From the NCBI GenBank assembly GCA_030248065.1, contig JASAMV010003697.1, forward strand, positions 1 to 64,000: a stretch of DNA of 64,000 nucleotides. The letters are read 5' to 3'. Positions 1 through 11,749 of the stretch are shown one piece after another. A program made the position numbers and the translations under genes. Source of the DNA: Rhynchonema sp. JSB1_4 (Eukaryota; Nematoda; Chromadorea; Monhysterida; Xyalidae). The number at the start of each line of letters is the position of its first letter. Position 1 is the first letter of the stretch. Under the pieces are notes generated by a model. It saw nothing but the letters and a program-made list of their open reading frames with translations, had not been told where the DNA came from and made no database searches.

Positions 1-640
1 AGGGTTCGGCCATGATCAGCGAAGCTCCGAAACAGTTCTTGTTCAGGTGTGAAGAGTGTGAAAGTACAGGGCGGATGGATGATTTTTGCACTGACACTGA
101 GCTTTTGAATTTTTTTGGCTTTCAAGTACATATGATTGCCATCATCACCAAACTGACCCGGATCTGACCAAACCATTTCCAAATCAACAGCAACTTCAAC
201 AGTTATTTTGGCCAAATAAAATAAGTCCCTCAAACCATCTATGGCTGTACGAATGGCTGAATGAACGCTGGTACGAATTCGATGGCCAAACAGAAATCAA
301 GACAACAGCTAAATAAGACCGGAAGAAAAAGTGGACAAAGAAGGGTTACTGCACGTCTCAACCCAACCCGCGCACCGATGATCGCCTAACCACAAACCCG
401 TGGAAGGAGCGCACGTCCAGTTTTGGACACTAAATGTGATCGTCACCTTCTGGGAACGGAAGCAATGAAGCCGCCTATGTAAAAGCTTAGTTTCGATGAT
501 ATGTGATATCCTCGTGATATGTGACATTATTTGAGCATAGCTTTGAGCGGTTGTAATTGTCAGTGCAGACCGTTCGGGTCATGACCCCGCATATGGAATT
601 CTTTCCGAAGTTGCCAGCAGAATAATAATAATAAAGTACA
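1..640. repeat. Dispersed repeat M, left copy
   Basis: This matches, in reverse orientation, the stretch 60458-60965, for example aagaagggttactgcacgt and gggaacggaagcaatga. It has no coding potential. The internal unit ends in an AAT trinucleotide run near 620-635. Confidence 0.6.
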
Positions 641-826
641 GGGCGAAACGAGTACAGAGCTTGTGAATGCTCAAGCAGGCGGCAGGCAAAACTACAGCAT
701 TACTTGCGAAATATGCCTGCCGTCCGCTGTTCCTTCATGCCAAGCCCGTCGGATGCTCGCAAGCAGCTGTTGTGCCCTGCAGACAAAAATGGACCCTTAG
801 GCCTCGGGGCCCTATGCTGTTCCGAC

Positions 827-1333
827 CAGGGTTGGGCAAAAAAACGACGGCGTTTTTTCTTAAAAAAAACGACGTTTTTTTTCAAAAAAACGCCTGGGTC
901 GTTTTTCGTTTTTTTTTAAATTCTGAATTTCCTCGATTTTCCCTGATTTTTCAGGGAAAGTGCCCTGATTATCAAGGAAAATCAATTTTTTGTCCCATTT
1001 TTTTCAAAAAATTTTCGACCAAGTTTTACTTTGTCGAGATAACGTCGATATACGGAGTTTGACTTTCAGTGATGACCCCGGCCAAAGTTGGTCCCATGAT
1101 GCGGGTCTGATATGGGATCTTAACAACTCGCTAGAAAAGGGTTGAAACCCGTTTATTTTGCCTCAGAACACGTAGAATTACTTCATTTAACCACGTTTTC
1201 TTCCCAACATGAGCGTTTTTCAATTTTTTGGGGGCATATTTTGGTTATCTGGGCGTTTTAAAAAAACGTTTTTTTAAAAAAACGTTTTTAAAAAAACGAT
1301 TTTTTGGAAAAAAACGTTTTTTGCCCAACCCTG
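827..1333. mobile_element. hAT-type MITE, family C, full copy
   Basis: A 507-bp element begins CAGGGTTGGGCAAAAAAA and ends with the inverse TTTGCCCAACCCTG. It is flanked by perfect 8-bp direct repeats GTTCCGAC (819-826 and 1334-1341). An 8-bp target duplication with CAGGG termini indicates the hAT superfamily. The interior has A/T-run subterminal arms and a unique core, with no transposase. ORFs across it are fortuitous. Confidence 0.92.
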
Positions 1334-1341
1334 GTTCCGAC

Positions 1342-2040
1342 ATGGTGTACAGAATTTCCACACGGGCCGCGTCCGTACCAAGCTACGTGTATGTATTGAT
1401 ATGTATGTACAACGTCATTACGTTATATGCACATACTCCGCACACCGTTTCATTTGCCACGAGATGCCGAATACAATACGCGTAATCGCACGTGGATCAA
1501 CGAAACGTCAAAACAAAGCACATGGCACAACACATGGCAATAGTGAAGTACACATAAATGTAGGTTCTATGGCCATGTTTTTATTACGTTGTTTTGATAT
1601 TTTCGCTGATAGCTTGTGGTTAAGGTAAATGCCTCAGGTATCATTTGAAACATGCTTCTTGTGATAGCTTATACCCACTTGAAAATGTAATATACGATAC
1701 GGCAGAAGTATAGATCATTGCACTCTCTGCTTATTGCATTGTCAATCATCCTTGTGAAAAATTAAAAAGCAAGGTATCATCTGCCGATGTTTTCAATTTT
1801 GTTATGACTAAACTGACAACTCATTCCACCGCAACTGCTTCAGAGGTTCTGGATTAAATATTTCAACATTGCAATAGATTCAATTCCTGTACCACCAATC
1901 GTTTTTTTCTGTTCGGTATGATTATGTACACCGACATTCTCGTGTTTCTCATACTCGGAATATTATCAGGCATTTGTGGTGCAACATGTACGAACTTCCT
2001 TCGATGTGCACTCATCAATAAGCATTTTGTGGCAGCTTAT
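1342..2040. other. Unassigned intergenic sequence
   Basis: No exon-like, RNA-like or clearly repeated sequence was recognised here. Confidence 0.4.
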
Positions 2041-2044
2041 ACGT

Positions 2045-2238
2045 AAACTACGGCAACACAAGCCCGATTTCGGAGGCGTGTGCTTGCAAAATGAATAGAA
2101 AGAGAAAACCCTTATGCGCCACTGTAGTATTCTTCAACGTGTAAGATTTCCCAAATCAGCAGCCACGTATATGAATGTTTCACTGATCAGCCACTTCCGA
2201 GGTCGGGTTCGTGTTGGCGTAGTGTTACCACACGTAAA
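2045..2238. mobile_element. Family B inverted-repeat MITE
   Basis: An element of about 190 bp has ends acgscaacacaagcccgatt and the inverse near 2200-2235. The same unit recurs at 18657-18848. Partial copies lie at about 2570-2710 and 19503-19682. Confidence 0.65.
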
Positions 2239-2710
2239 GGCAAACTACTGTATAGGCAGTCCGCCAGCTCATGGCACTCAACACACACAGCCTGGACGCT
2301 GCATTACTGTCGTCAATGAATGCATCTATTCACTGCAGTTATCCGTTGAAACATCCCCAAACATTGTAACAGTGCAGAAAAGTGTCATGTCAAGCAGCTA
2401 ATAAAAACCGAGCAAATTATAAGGCGGCCATGTATGACAGTCGCTCAAAGTGTACATATTGTTTAGAAAATGGCGTGTGCTGCTGCATGCGTTATGTGCA
2501 TAAAAAATGCCATGAGCCGATGGATTGCCTATACGCCAAGTCGCCAACATGAGCTCGATTTCGCAGCTGGCAGAATAGTGAAACATTTAAACGTGGCTGC
2601 TGATTTAGGAAATGTTAAACGTTGAATAATACAAAGTGGAGCATGATGATTTTCTCTTTCTATTCATTTTGAAAACACGTTAGCTTCGAAATCGGGCTCG
2701 TGTTGGTGTA

Positions 2711-3005
2711 AAGGCAGTCTATGGGAGGTTGTCACTCAGCCCCGGAATACCGTAACCCACCGCAAGCGAGATCGTTGCGAGACCCATGCTGATCGCTGCT
2801 TATCGACACGTGTATTAGCGGCAGCAAGCTGGAAATTGTCATCGTGCGCGTCGATCACCAAAACATCGAAATGTTGGTTGGTGTTGGCGCTAACACGCAA
2901 AACATAGATAAAAAACAAAATGGTCTCGCCATGATCCTTGCTGATCAAAATTACGGTGGGTTACGGTACTCGGGGGCTGAGTGACAACCTCCGGTAGACT
3001 GCCTT
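2711..3005. mobile_element. Family A MITE, TA-flanked
   Basis: Long terminal inverted repeats start AAGGCAGTCTA and continue through the motifs GAGGTTGTCACTCAGCC and ACCGTAACCCACCG. TA dinucleotides flank both ends, as in Tc1/mariner-type insertions. Related copies are at 15503-15779 and 19191-19493, with a terminal fragment near 18630. Confidence 0.85.
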
Positions 3006-3020
3006 TACATCGGGCTAGCA

Positions 3021-3062
3021 GACCCCCCCCTACCCCCCCCCCCCCACCCCCGCCCGCCCCCC
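3021..3062. repeat. Poly-C / G-rich tract
   Basis: Several C runs of six to fourteen lie next to the family A element. The minus strand could form G-quadruplexes. Low complexity; length may be uncertain in the assembly. Confidence 0.7.
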
Positions 3063-3604
3063 AAGGGCCCCGAAACCCAACCGCAAATCGACTCGACCGG
3101 TATCCCAACTACATACATACATAGTTTGCCTATATACTCTTTTTATTGCTGTGCTTTGTTTGAACTCGTTTTCTTTCGTGCACGCATAACTTCCTTACTT
3201 TGCAAAGACTGTTGATCAAATTTATTGGTTCCTGAGAAATATTTTCCAATCATTTTGTGGTATATTCCGCAACTGACTTTGGTTGAAATACCAATGAGGA
3301 GCGGCCAGATTATGACAATAGTCAGAACTTATCTTGTTTGGACCATCAAACCAATATATAATATAGTATACGCACATCTCTTCGTCCGATGTGTAGCTGA
3401 AAAAACAAGCATCGCATCATGGCACATTCTGCGAGCTCTATGTAATGAACGTGGACCAGAACGCGCACCAAACCACTTAGACCTATGTACTCAATAATAA
3501 TGTCAAAGAATTTCAGAAATCTGCAAATCTAACCCAAGACAAATTGTTTGATTCGTGTTGTTTTCGATCCTGCAGCGCATGGCCTGCAAGACATGCTTGG
3601 TATT
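3063..3604. other. Unassigned intergenic sequence
   Basis: Nothing recognisable apart from short ORFs without homology signals. Confidence 0.4.
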
Positions 3605-3870
3605 AGTCGCACAATGACCATATAAGAATTCATCAAATCAATCCTGATTTTCAAGTTCAGTCGCTCTTAACCACTGTGCTATTTGTGATTCTCACAAAAC
3701 ATTTTCAGCTAATAATCTGGCAGATCAACCACGTTGCCGCAGGTCTGAAACATTCTCTTTACTATGTACATGTTTTGTGTGCGATCACGCAACGCAACGT
3801 CATTGCCCCGTCACTTTCCCTCTTTACGAATCAGGAGAAAAAATTGAACAATTCTTATAAAGTGCGACCA
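3605..3870. mobile_element. Family N MITE
   Basis: Ends are GTCGCACAATGACCATATAA and its inverse. The interior has conserved stretches such as cgttgccgcaggtctgaaac and gtcactttccctcttta. Related copies are at 14651-14922 and 20236-20499, and a hairpin relative is at 44320-44590. Confidence 0.75.
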
Positions 3871-5430
3871 ATATTGTTATTCATCGCAGTACAAGTTGCT
3901 GTAATCTGGAGACAGCAACTTGCCAAATAATCGAACTGTTCAATAGTCAGACTCGGATCGGCAACGGGGTAGAATATCTGCGTCAAACAAAGTCCAGCTG
4001 TTACTTGAGTGAAACATCAATAGATCTATCAATCAACTCTAAGCTCTTGCTTGAGGGTCGGTCGGATCACTTTGTCCAATTATGTCTCATTGACTTCCGT
4101 TGTTGGAAACCCTCCATCCGGTCACTAGTTGCCGCCGCATGAAAATATAGAGCACTATATAGTATGTTCATTTTTCTAAGCGAATCCAAAAATTTCCAAT
4201 CATCACGAAAACCATGTGCGTGCGTGTGCGGTCCGAATATGATCGGGTGCAAAGTGACATTGTCGCGTATCTGACACATCATCTCAAATGAATCTGAAAA
4301 GGCGCAGTTTCATAATAATAATTTGTTGGATGCAAGTACTGTATGTACGGTAACACACTCGGTGCAGAAGCATTACCGTTTGAGTTTGGACGAACATATA
4401 TATGATCCCAAATCCGCAGACAGCAGGAACACTCCAGCACGTTTCGACAAGCTTGAAGCAAAATGGGCATTTTGAAGAGCCCAAAGAAAAGTCACATATT
4501 AAATGCTCACGGTTCGTCACTTGTGGTCACATCCACACCAGAATAGCTGACAGTGGGCGCAAGGTAGTGGATTTGAAGAACAAGGTAGCGCGTCTTGGTC
4601 TCCGTTCCAACCAAGACACCCACATCTGGGTTGGATATTATGAAGAAACATTTTAATGAGGCAAACAGCATTGCAAACGGAATTCAAATAGGAGTGATAA
4701 AGGGACTACTGTATGATACTGTAGTAATCCTTCTGGCAACTTCATTCAATCTGGTAAATCATTGAGTGTGACTGCTCCGCGATTCAATCAAACCTTCCGG
4801 CAATTCGTGACTTAGAGCAACGTATCGAATCCCGTACAATGTCGTGGGAAATTCTGCATCAGCTCAAATACCAACGTGACTGCTGTAGCGATTGTTCAGC
4901 GTTGTTGTCTCGTTTCTCCCATTGCGCCACAATTCCTACATGTTGGATTGGAATGGTGAAGCAAACATGGCCCTTTGTTCTGCTGCAACACGAATCCATA
5001 CCAGATCTTATCGTGAAGTCCAGGTTCGGAACATCCATACAGCAGCATATGGTGGGCTTCATGCTGACGAATGTGAGGCTCGAATTTGGCTGCAATATGG
5101 GTGAATGGTGACCTCACACGGTTGCGGATCAACTGCAGGCAAAAATCTGACATACTCAAGTAGGTCTGTTTAGGGATTGGCACGGCGGGGCAATAGTGTG
5201 TGTTGTTCTGAAACAAGACAGTTTTTAAAAGTATCGTCATGCTCCTCAGAGTCATCCAAAATTTAAGTCTTTCCGCAACGCACCTGTTTTACCACAGCAC
5301 CAGGCATGCGAACCTGAATTGTATTCGTCAAAGTGATACAACAAATGCCATGATAACAGCAGCATTTCAAGGTTTGCCAGATTTCATTGTGTCATACATT
5401 AAGTTAGATTTTTTCTTCATAGCTCTGAAA
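3871..5430. other. Unassigned intergenic sequence
   Basis: Short ORFs only, often overlapping on both strands. No convincing exon, RNA or repeat was recognised. Confidence 0.4.
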
Positions 5431-8262
5431 TCGAAATATTGTTGCATTGTTTTGGACCCATGCCCATGCGTGCACAGCCCAGTTTGGTTGTTTATGCAAG
5501 AATACCCGAAACGCCACCGAGCTATACACCCTTACCGCACCACTGCGGGTCAGGGTTGGATTAAAAAAGTAAAAAAAAAATTTTGAAAAATTTTTTATTT
5601 TGGAATTTTAATAAGTGAGGCCACATTTTCATTATTTTTTCACTTTTTTTCGTTGTATTCTGACTTTTTTAAGGTAAAAAGGCATGTTTTCATGTGTTTT
5701 ATTGCTCATGATTCTCAAAAGTGTGCCTGCGGCGCTTATATTTCAGTTTGAAATGGTGTTGTGATGGACTCATGCTGTTCCCAGACATCCCAACAACCGC
5801 TGCATGTATAATAGGATACCCCACACCGCATACTGTACAGTTATTGAGCGTGTCGTAAGCTGTGGACAGACTCCATGTTGCTCGCCTGTTTGCACGGGTC
5901 GTGGATTAGTCATTTGTTGCTTTTGTGACACAAAATGAGTATGGTGTAAGCCCTTTATCTCTCTTCAACTTTATCCCCATATTCACTAACAGAAGGTTGG
6001 TCTTCCCTTTGTCGTTGTACCCACCACAGAGTTACCTTCAAGGTTCTCAAAGTCAAAGGGATTAGATCGCAGTTGATCGACGTAAACATGCAAGTCAGTG
6101 GAGAAATTCTCTTTAGTGTCCCTCAAAACATACCTAACTAACATGATTTCAGAAATTTCATTCTTCAAGAAACCAATTTTTGGGGGGTCCGGAATAAAAA
6201 AAGTGATTTTTAAAAAAAAATTTTATAAAGTTTTTTTAAAAAAATTTCGATAATAAAATTTTTTTGATCCAACCCTGCTGCGGGTTGAAAGCAAGGAATG
6301 TTATTGCATTGTTTTGGAGCTTGCGTGCCCAGCCCAGTGGGCACCAGTTCAGTTGTTTTTGCCAAGATATACCTGCAACGCCACTGAGCTACAAGTTACC
6401 GTACTACTCGTGCTGAAAGCAAGGAATGATAGAAAAACAGCGCAATTCGTTGATTAGCTTTCGGGAGTACTAAAATCGTAATGTTATTGCATTGTTTTGG
6501 AGCTATGCGTGCACAGTACAGTTTAGTTATTTTTGCAAAATATATGTACCTGCAACGCCGCTGAGCTACAAGTTACTGTACTACGCGCACTGAAAGCAAG
6601 GAATGACAGAAAACAGAGCAATTCATTCATTGGCTTTCGGGAGCACTAAAATCACAATGTTATTGCATTGTTTTGGAGCTACTATCGTGCACAGTACAGT
6701 TTAGTTCTTTTTGCAAGATATACCTGCAACGCCGCTGAGCTACAAGTTACTGTACTGCGCGCACTGAAAGCAAGGAATGATAGAAAACAGAGCAATCCAT
6801 TCATTGGCTTTCGGGAGCACTAAAATCATAATGTTATTGCATTGTTTTGGAGCTATGCGTGCACAGTGCAGTTTAGTTGTTTTTGCAAGATATACCTGCA
6901 ACGCCACTGAGCTAGGTACATACATACAAGTTACTGTACTACGCGCACTGAAAGCAAGGAATGATAGAAAACAGAGCAATTCATTCATTGGCTTTCGGGA
7001 GCACTAAAATCATAATGTTATTGCATTGTTTTGGAGCTATGCGTGCACAGTACCGTTTAGTTGTTTTTGCAAGATATACCTGCAACGCCGCTGAGCTATA
7101 AGTTACTGTACTACGCGCACTGAAAGCAAGGAATGATAGAAAACAGAGCAATTCATTCATTGGCTTTCGGGAGCACTAAAATCATAATGTTATTGCATTG
7201 TTTTGGAGTTAAGCGTGCCCAGGGCCCAGTTTAGTTGATCTTGCAAGATATACATACCTGCAACGTCACCGAGCTACAAGTTACCGTAATACTCGCGCTG
7301 AAAGCAAGGAATGATAGAAAACAGAGCAATTCATTCATTGGCTTTCGGGAGCACCAAAATCATAATGTTATTGCATTGTTTTGGAGCTATGCGTGCCCAG
7401 GGCCCAGTTTAGTTGTTCTTGCAAAATATACATACCTGCAACGTCACCGAGCTACAAGTTACCGTAATACTCGCGCTGAAAGCAAGGAATGATAGAAAAC
7501 AGAGCAATTTATTCATTGGCTTTCCGGAGCACGAAAATCATAATGTTATTGCATTGTTTTGGAGCTATGCGTGCACAGTACAGTTTAGTTGTTTTTGCAA
7601 GATATACATACCTGCAACGCCACTGAGCTAGGTACATACATACAAGTTACTGTACCACGCGCACTGAAAGCAAGGAATGATAGAAAACAGAGCAATTCAT
7701 TCATTGGCTTTCGGGAGCGCTAAAATCATAATGTTATTGCATTGTTTTGGAGCTATGCGTGCCCAGGGCCCAGTTTAGTTGTTCTTGCAAGATATACATA
7801 CATACCTGCAACGTCACCGAGCTACAAGTTACCGTAATACTCGCGCTGAAAGTAAGGAATGACAGAAAACAGAGCAATTTATTCATTGGCTTTCCGGAGC
7901 ACCAAAATCATAATGTTATTGCATTGTTTTGGAGCTATGCGTGCACAGTACAGTTTAGTTGTTTTTGCAAGATTACCTGCAACGCCGCTGAGCTACAGGT
8001 TACTGTACTACGCTCACTGAAAGCAAGGAATGATAGAAAACAGAGCAATTCATTCATTGGTTTTCGGGAGCACTAAAATTATAATGTTATTGCATGGTTT
8101 TGGAGCTATGCGTGCACAGTACAGTTTAGTTGTTTATGCAAGATGTCCCTGCGCAAAAACCTTTCCATACCACTGCTGGTTGAAAGCAAGCAACGAGAGA
8201 AAAATAAATGTTATCATAAAAAAATGTTATCATAAAAAATCATAATGTTATTGCATGGTTTG
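5430..8262. repeat. Satellite of 172-189-bp units, about eleven copies
   Basis: The unit contains ATGTTATTGCATTGTTTTGG, then GAGCTATGCGTGCACAG, cctgcaacgccgctgagct and GAAAGCAAGGAATGATAG. Copies begin near 6481, 6657, 6832, 7015, 7187, 7367, 7542, 7731, 7911 and 8084, spaced 172-189 bp, with partial units near 5430 and 6286. Repeated ORFs across it are by-products. A MITE interrupts the array at 5551-6277. Confidence 0.93.
5551..6277. mobile_element. hAT-type MITE, family D, inserted in the satellite
   Basis: It starts CAGGGTTGGATTAAAAAAG and ends GATCCAACCCTG, and is flanked by perfect 8-bp repeats CTGCGGGT (5543-5550 and 6278-6285). Satellite sequence continues on both sides, so the insertion post-dates the array. 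Related sequence lies at 34735-35200, 47199-47812 and 61372-61930. Confidence 0.9.
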
Positions 8263-8861
8263 GAGCTTTGGTCAGTTGCTTATAAGGATCGATATGTTGC
8301 TCACGCGCAATTAGAACTGAATTATTTTGCGTTGTCCAGTTGCTAGCTGACAATTTCCCGGCTTGAATTTAGCTTGTTCTTAGTCTATTCGACTTCGTCC
8401 ATAACTAACTTTAATCCTGACGTTTGGATTTTGACGAACATCCGTTGCACTAGCCTACTTCATTGTTATTACTTTTATTATCACTGTTATCTTTTTTGGC
8501 GCTGTGTTGTTGCAGGTAGGTTTCCAGTGGCAAGGCTCACATAATCCAACTTGAAAGTCAGCTTGAAATGTTTGTGCGTGCACTGCTGAACTTTACAATT
8601 CTCATGCTTGAATTTCCCTACTCTCGTTAGTTGTTTCAGTATGCGGTCCCAGTAACGTCAAGATAAACCGTACGAAACGTAGAGGTGGTGCATATGTTTT
8701 GGATGTTTCTTTGAATAACTACATAATGTACGCACACAGATTATGTCGCTTCGCCTCTTTGTGTTAAGACTGTCAAATTTTTATTTTAGTGCAAGTATTA
8801 TTCTCCCTCGTGTTCGTTAGTTCATCGCGAAATATCAACCAACACAAACTTACCAATTAAT
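8263..8861. other. Region upstream of the sushi gene
   Basis: No repeat or ORF of note. It presumably includes the promoter and 5' UTR of the gene starting at 8882. Confidence 0.35.
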
Positions 8862-8881
8862 CAACAACAACAACAACAACC
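8862..8881 (+). promoter_or_regulatory. CAA-repeat 5' leader of the sushi gene
   Basis: A run of CAA triplets lies directly before the start ATG at 8882, giving an unstructured, A/C-rich translation-initiation context. The stretch 8280-8860 upstream holds no recognisable gene and is the likely promoter and 5' UTR region. No TATA box could be assigned with confidence. Confidence 0.4.
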
Positions 8882-10840
8882 ATGAGCCTCTTGATGTTTG
8901 TGCTCATGTGCGGCATCACCATCGTCGCCCAGCCTACTGGGCACACACCGGATGCGCAGCCTGGTGCGATACCTCACGGCCACGCTTTCGGGTGTAAGTT
9001 CGGATTTGCATAACAATTCGAAAAGTTTGCCGTTAAATTCTGAAATTTATAGTTCGAACATTTAAGAGTTTTCCAGTGTGTCCAAAGCCGGAACTGCGTG
9101 GAGTCGAGATAGTTGGGTCGTGTCCCGACAGTAAAGCTCTCGCTGGACATGCAATAACGAGATTCGCCAGTGTGACGCTTCAGTGTATGGAAGGGTGTGT
9201 GGTTTGTTACACAAACACAACATCACGGACGTCTAACCGAGTCTTGATACAGATATATCTGGGCGACAAACGAAACCGGTTTCAAAAACATTTCTTGCGA
9301 GGCGAATGGCGGTCCCGCAGCCTGGTCAGATGCACCGACTTGTCAACCAGGCGTGTTTAGTTCATTGGTGTACATTCCAGTGGTCCATCCTTCTCTTTCG
9401 TTGCTACAGCGGTTCAATTAAAAAAGCAAACTGTGTATCAGCAATATTTTAATCGTTTCTTATTGTACAGCGTGCGCAATTGCCAATCAACCAACAACAA
9501 GCAATCTGGACTTGGATGCATCCACATACAAGTTGCGCGTGGACGACTTGCACTTTGTTCTGGTTGAGTTGAGGCTTGGTTGAGGTTGAGACACGTTAGA
9601 ACTTCGATGCCGACATGACACTTAAGTCCATGCGGTAAATATGAACGCCGTTGTTTGTTGCCGGATGCGTGAACTCATTTTTCTGAACTTCGGTGTTCGG
9701 TATTTTTCAAAATCAGAGTGTCATGCACCAAAAATTACTCAATTTGTCACCTCGTGATGAACAAACATTGCACAATGTACCTACAGAGTGCAGTAATGCC
9801 GGTCTGTTTCGCGCAGACAAACAGTGGCGCCAGGGCTCGTCAGCGCGAATGCCTTTGGCAAATTTGCCTCCAAAAAATCCCACCAGCGGACCTTATTGCT
9901 GGGCTGTAACATCACTGCGTGCAAACTCATAAACAGAGTTCCGTCACATCTGTGGATAGCGAGGGTAGAGAGCCACTAAGCGGTGCACATACAGTACATA
10001 GTGAAGTCACAATGTACTGAGTGCAGTAATGTTGGTCTGTTTCGCCCTGCTTTCGCAGACAGACCGAGGCGCCAGGGCTCGTCAGTGCGAACGCCTCTGG
10101 CAAATTTGTTTACAAGCCCCCGCAACGTTTCAATAGGTGTAAAGAACCATGCAAAGCGCTGAAGACCATCAAGTTTGAAGCAGATCAAACCATCAATTAT
10201 AGCCACACGAAAGTCATGAGTATTTAGGATGGCGGAAGCGTGAGTCTGGTGTGCTCCGAAGGACATGCTTGGAGCGACTCACAGACGGAGCAAACAGTGC
10301 TCTGCAATGGGACCCAGTGGGACACGCTGAATAGCGTATGCACATCTACTGTGGGCGGTGAGTGTGGCACAAAATGAGAACAACCGGATGATGGATGAGG
10401 TTTAATTTTGGGACACACCGTGATGGGTATGGTACACCCCAGCTGCTGCAACAACCTACTGGGTTACCTGTGCTACAGGACACAGGATTACAACAATAGC
10501 TAGTATTTCCATTTCGAATCTATTCCGTTGCTTCAGTGTGTCCGAAGGACAAGTTGGCGGTGGACGTGCAAGATGTGGACGACGTTAATGCTGCCAACTG
10601 GACACACGACACACGGAACGGCCGTTTATGTGCGTTCATAAGCAGTTCGCGGTTTTAGGGTCAACGGTAATGCAGCATGCCAAGCGCACCTTCAGGCCGG
10701 TGGCTATGTGATTGCCGAATGCGTCGACGGTATGAAATGGTCGGATGGAACGTTGACCACCAAACGAATATTCTGTTCGCATGACGGCGTCTGGAGCGTG
10801 TATCAAACCGGCGAAGACGTGATGAGCTGTCAAGAACTTG
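8882..10840 (+). CDS. Secreted multi-sushi (CCP) protein, 3' end not found
   Basis: Predicted exons are 8882-8993, 9077-9194, 9253-9350 (or to 9359), 9471-9562, 10228-10357, 10537-10583 and 10696-10840. Phases agree at every junction; the fourth junction uses either a GC-AG donor at 9351 or a weak GT donor at 9360. The start ATG follows a CAA-rich leader and opens a signal peptide (MSLLMFVLMCGITIVAQ). Three sushi domains follow, each with four framework cysteines and the tryptophan before the last one. Sushi 1 runs from CPKPEL through LQCMEG and ISCEANGG to APTC. Sushi 2 runs from CAIANQ through SVSLVC and VLCNGTQW to SVC. Sushi 3 runs from CPKDKL through VIAEC and RIFCSHDGVW to MSC. Sushi domains bind proteins or glycans outside the cell, so this is probably a secreted or surface recognition protein. 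The last exon ends in phase 1 with a good donor (gtgagt) at 10841, so the gene must continue. The next stretch is repeats and a 2.7-kb palindrome, and no following exon was found with confidence. The ligand is unknown. Confidence 0.83.
9771..10130. repeat. Direct repeat inside a sushi-gene intron
   Basis: About 120 bp is repeated at 9771-9890 and 10009-10130 (gagtgcagtaatgccggtct, cgccagggctcgtcagcgcg). Both copies lie in the 665-nt intron 9563-10227, between the two halves of sushi 2. Confidence 0.8.
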
Positions 10841-10920
10841 GTGAGTGTGTTGTTGGGCAGTTACAGTGCGCGCACCGCAGCTTGAAAGAGAGCAATGTGT
10901 ACACATGTGGCATTGACAAC

Positions 10921-11240
10921 TTTTTATTAACGAGCTTTTTTAAATTTTTGTTTTGATTTTTTTGACGAAAATTTTTTTTATTAGAAAAAGTGTTGCAAAC
11001 GACGTTTCAGGATAAATGAAATCGATACAACATATTTTTTAAAAATTGAAAAATTTTCGCCTGAGACCCATCGTTGGAACGAAACACTTCTGCTGTTTGG
11101 TTTTTGCGGGCATGTGCCTCTGTTTGGTTTGTTAGGATGAAATAAAAATACGCCAGTTTTTGGTCAAGTAAACTTCTAAAGTTTGACATTTTTTCTCTGA
11201 TCAGCTTGACTTTTGATGATGCGCTGACAGCCAACAAATA
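10921..11240. repeat. Family H A/T-rich repeat
   Basis: Contains gttgcaaacgacgtttcagg and ttttcgcctgagacc. It recurs at 17380-17605 and 31740-31930, and part of it also recurs inverted near 28950-29040. Confidence 0.6.
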
Positions 11241-11749
11241 GTTCTTACGCTGGTCAAAGAATTCGCTTTCTCAGAGTATCCTTCCACGTGTGAATGAAAA
11301 ATTCATATCCGGTCCCCCGAATCACAAAAAAAAAACGCCACAGCATCACGAAAAGCTGGCGAGCACAGACTGGCACATAAACCACCAGAAAACTGTCCAT
11401 TCGCAAACAACAGGATTCACTGCCCGCGTTGCCCGCGTATGATGGTGTGCGGCTTATGGTGATGTCGTCAAATCACATGTATTATTTTCGCGCTCATTTG
11501 GGCAGACCTGTACGGGAGGAATTTTTTACCCTCGATCGGTAATGGCTTCAGATCGAAAAATTGGGGGGTCTGGTAACCTCGGAAGCAAAATCAGGGGGGT
11601 CGGGTAATTTTTATGAATGAAGTCAGTAGACCTTATTTCAGTGTTACAGAGCTCATAGAGCCATTAGCCATGTATTCTCAGACTCATAAATACGTTTTGG
11701 CAGGTTTCTTTAACAAGCACAAGCATTTACGGCGCAAAACAACATTTAA

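Noticed and set aside
6286..8262. CRISPR array or tandem protein repeats
   Set aside because: Whole units of 172-189 bp are repeated with no unique spacers, and ORFs across units end irregularly. It is a satellite in a eukaryotic genome.
10584..10695. Frameshift in sushi 3 of the 8.9-kb gene
   Set aside because: The apparent shift vanishes when a 112-nt phase-0 intron is placed here, matching the intron position in sushi 2.
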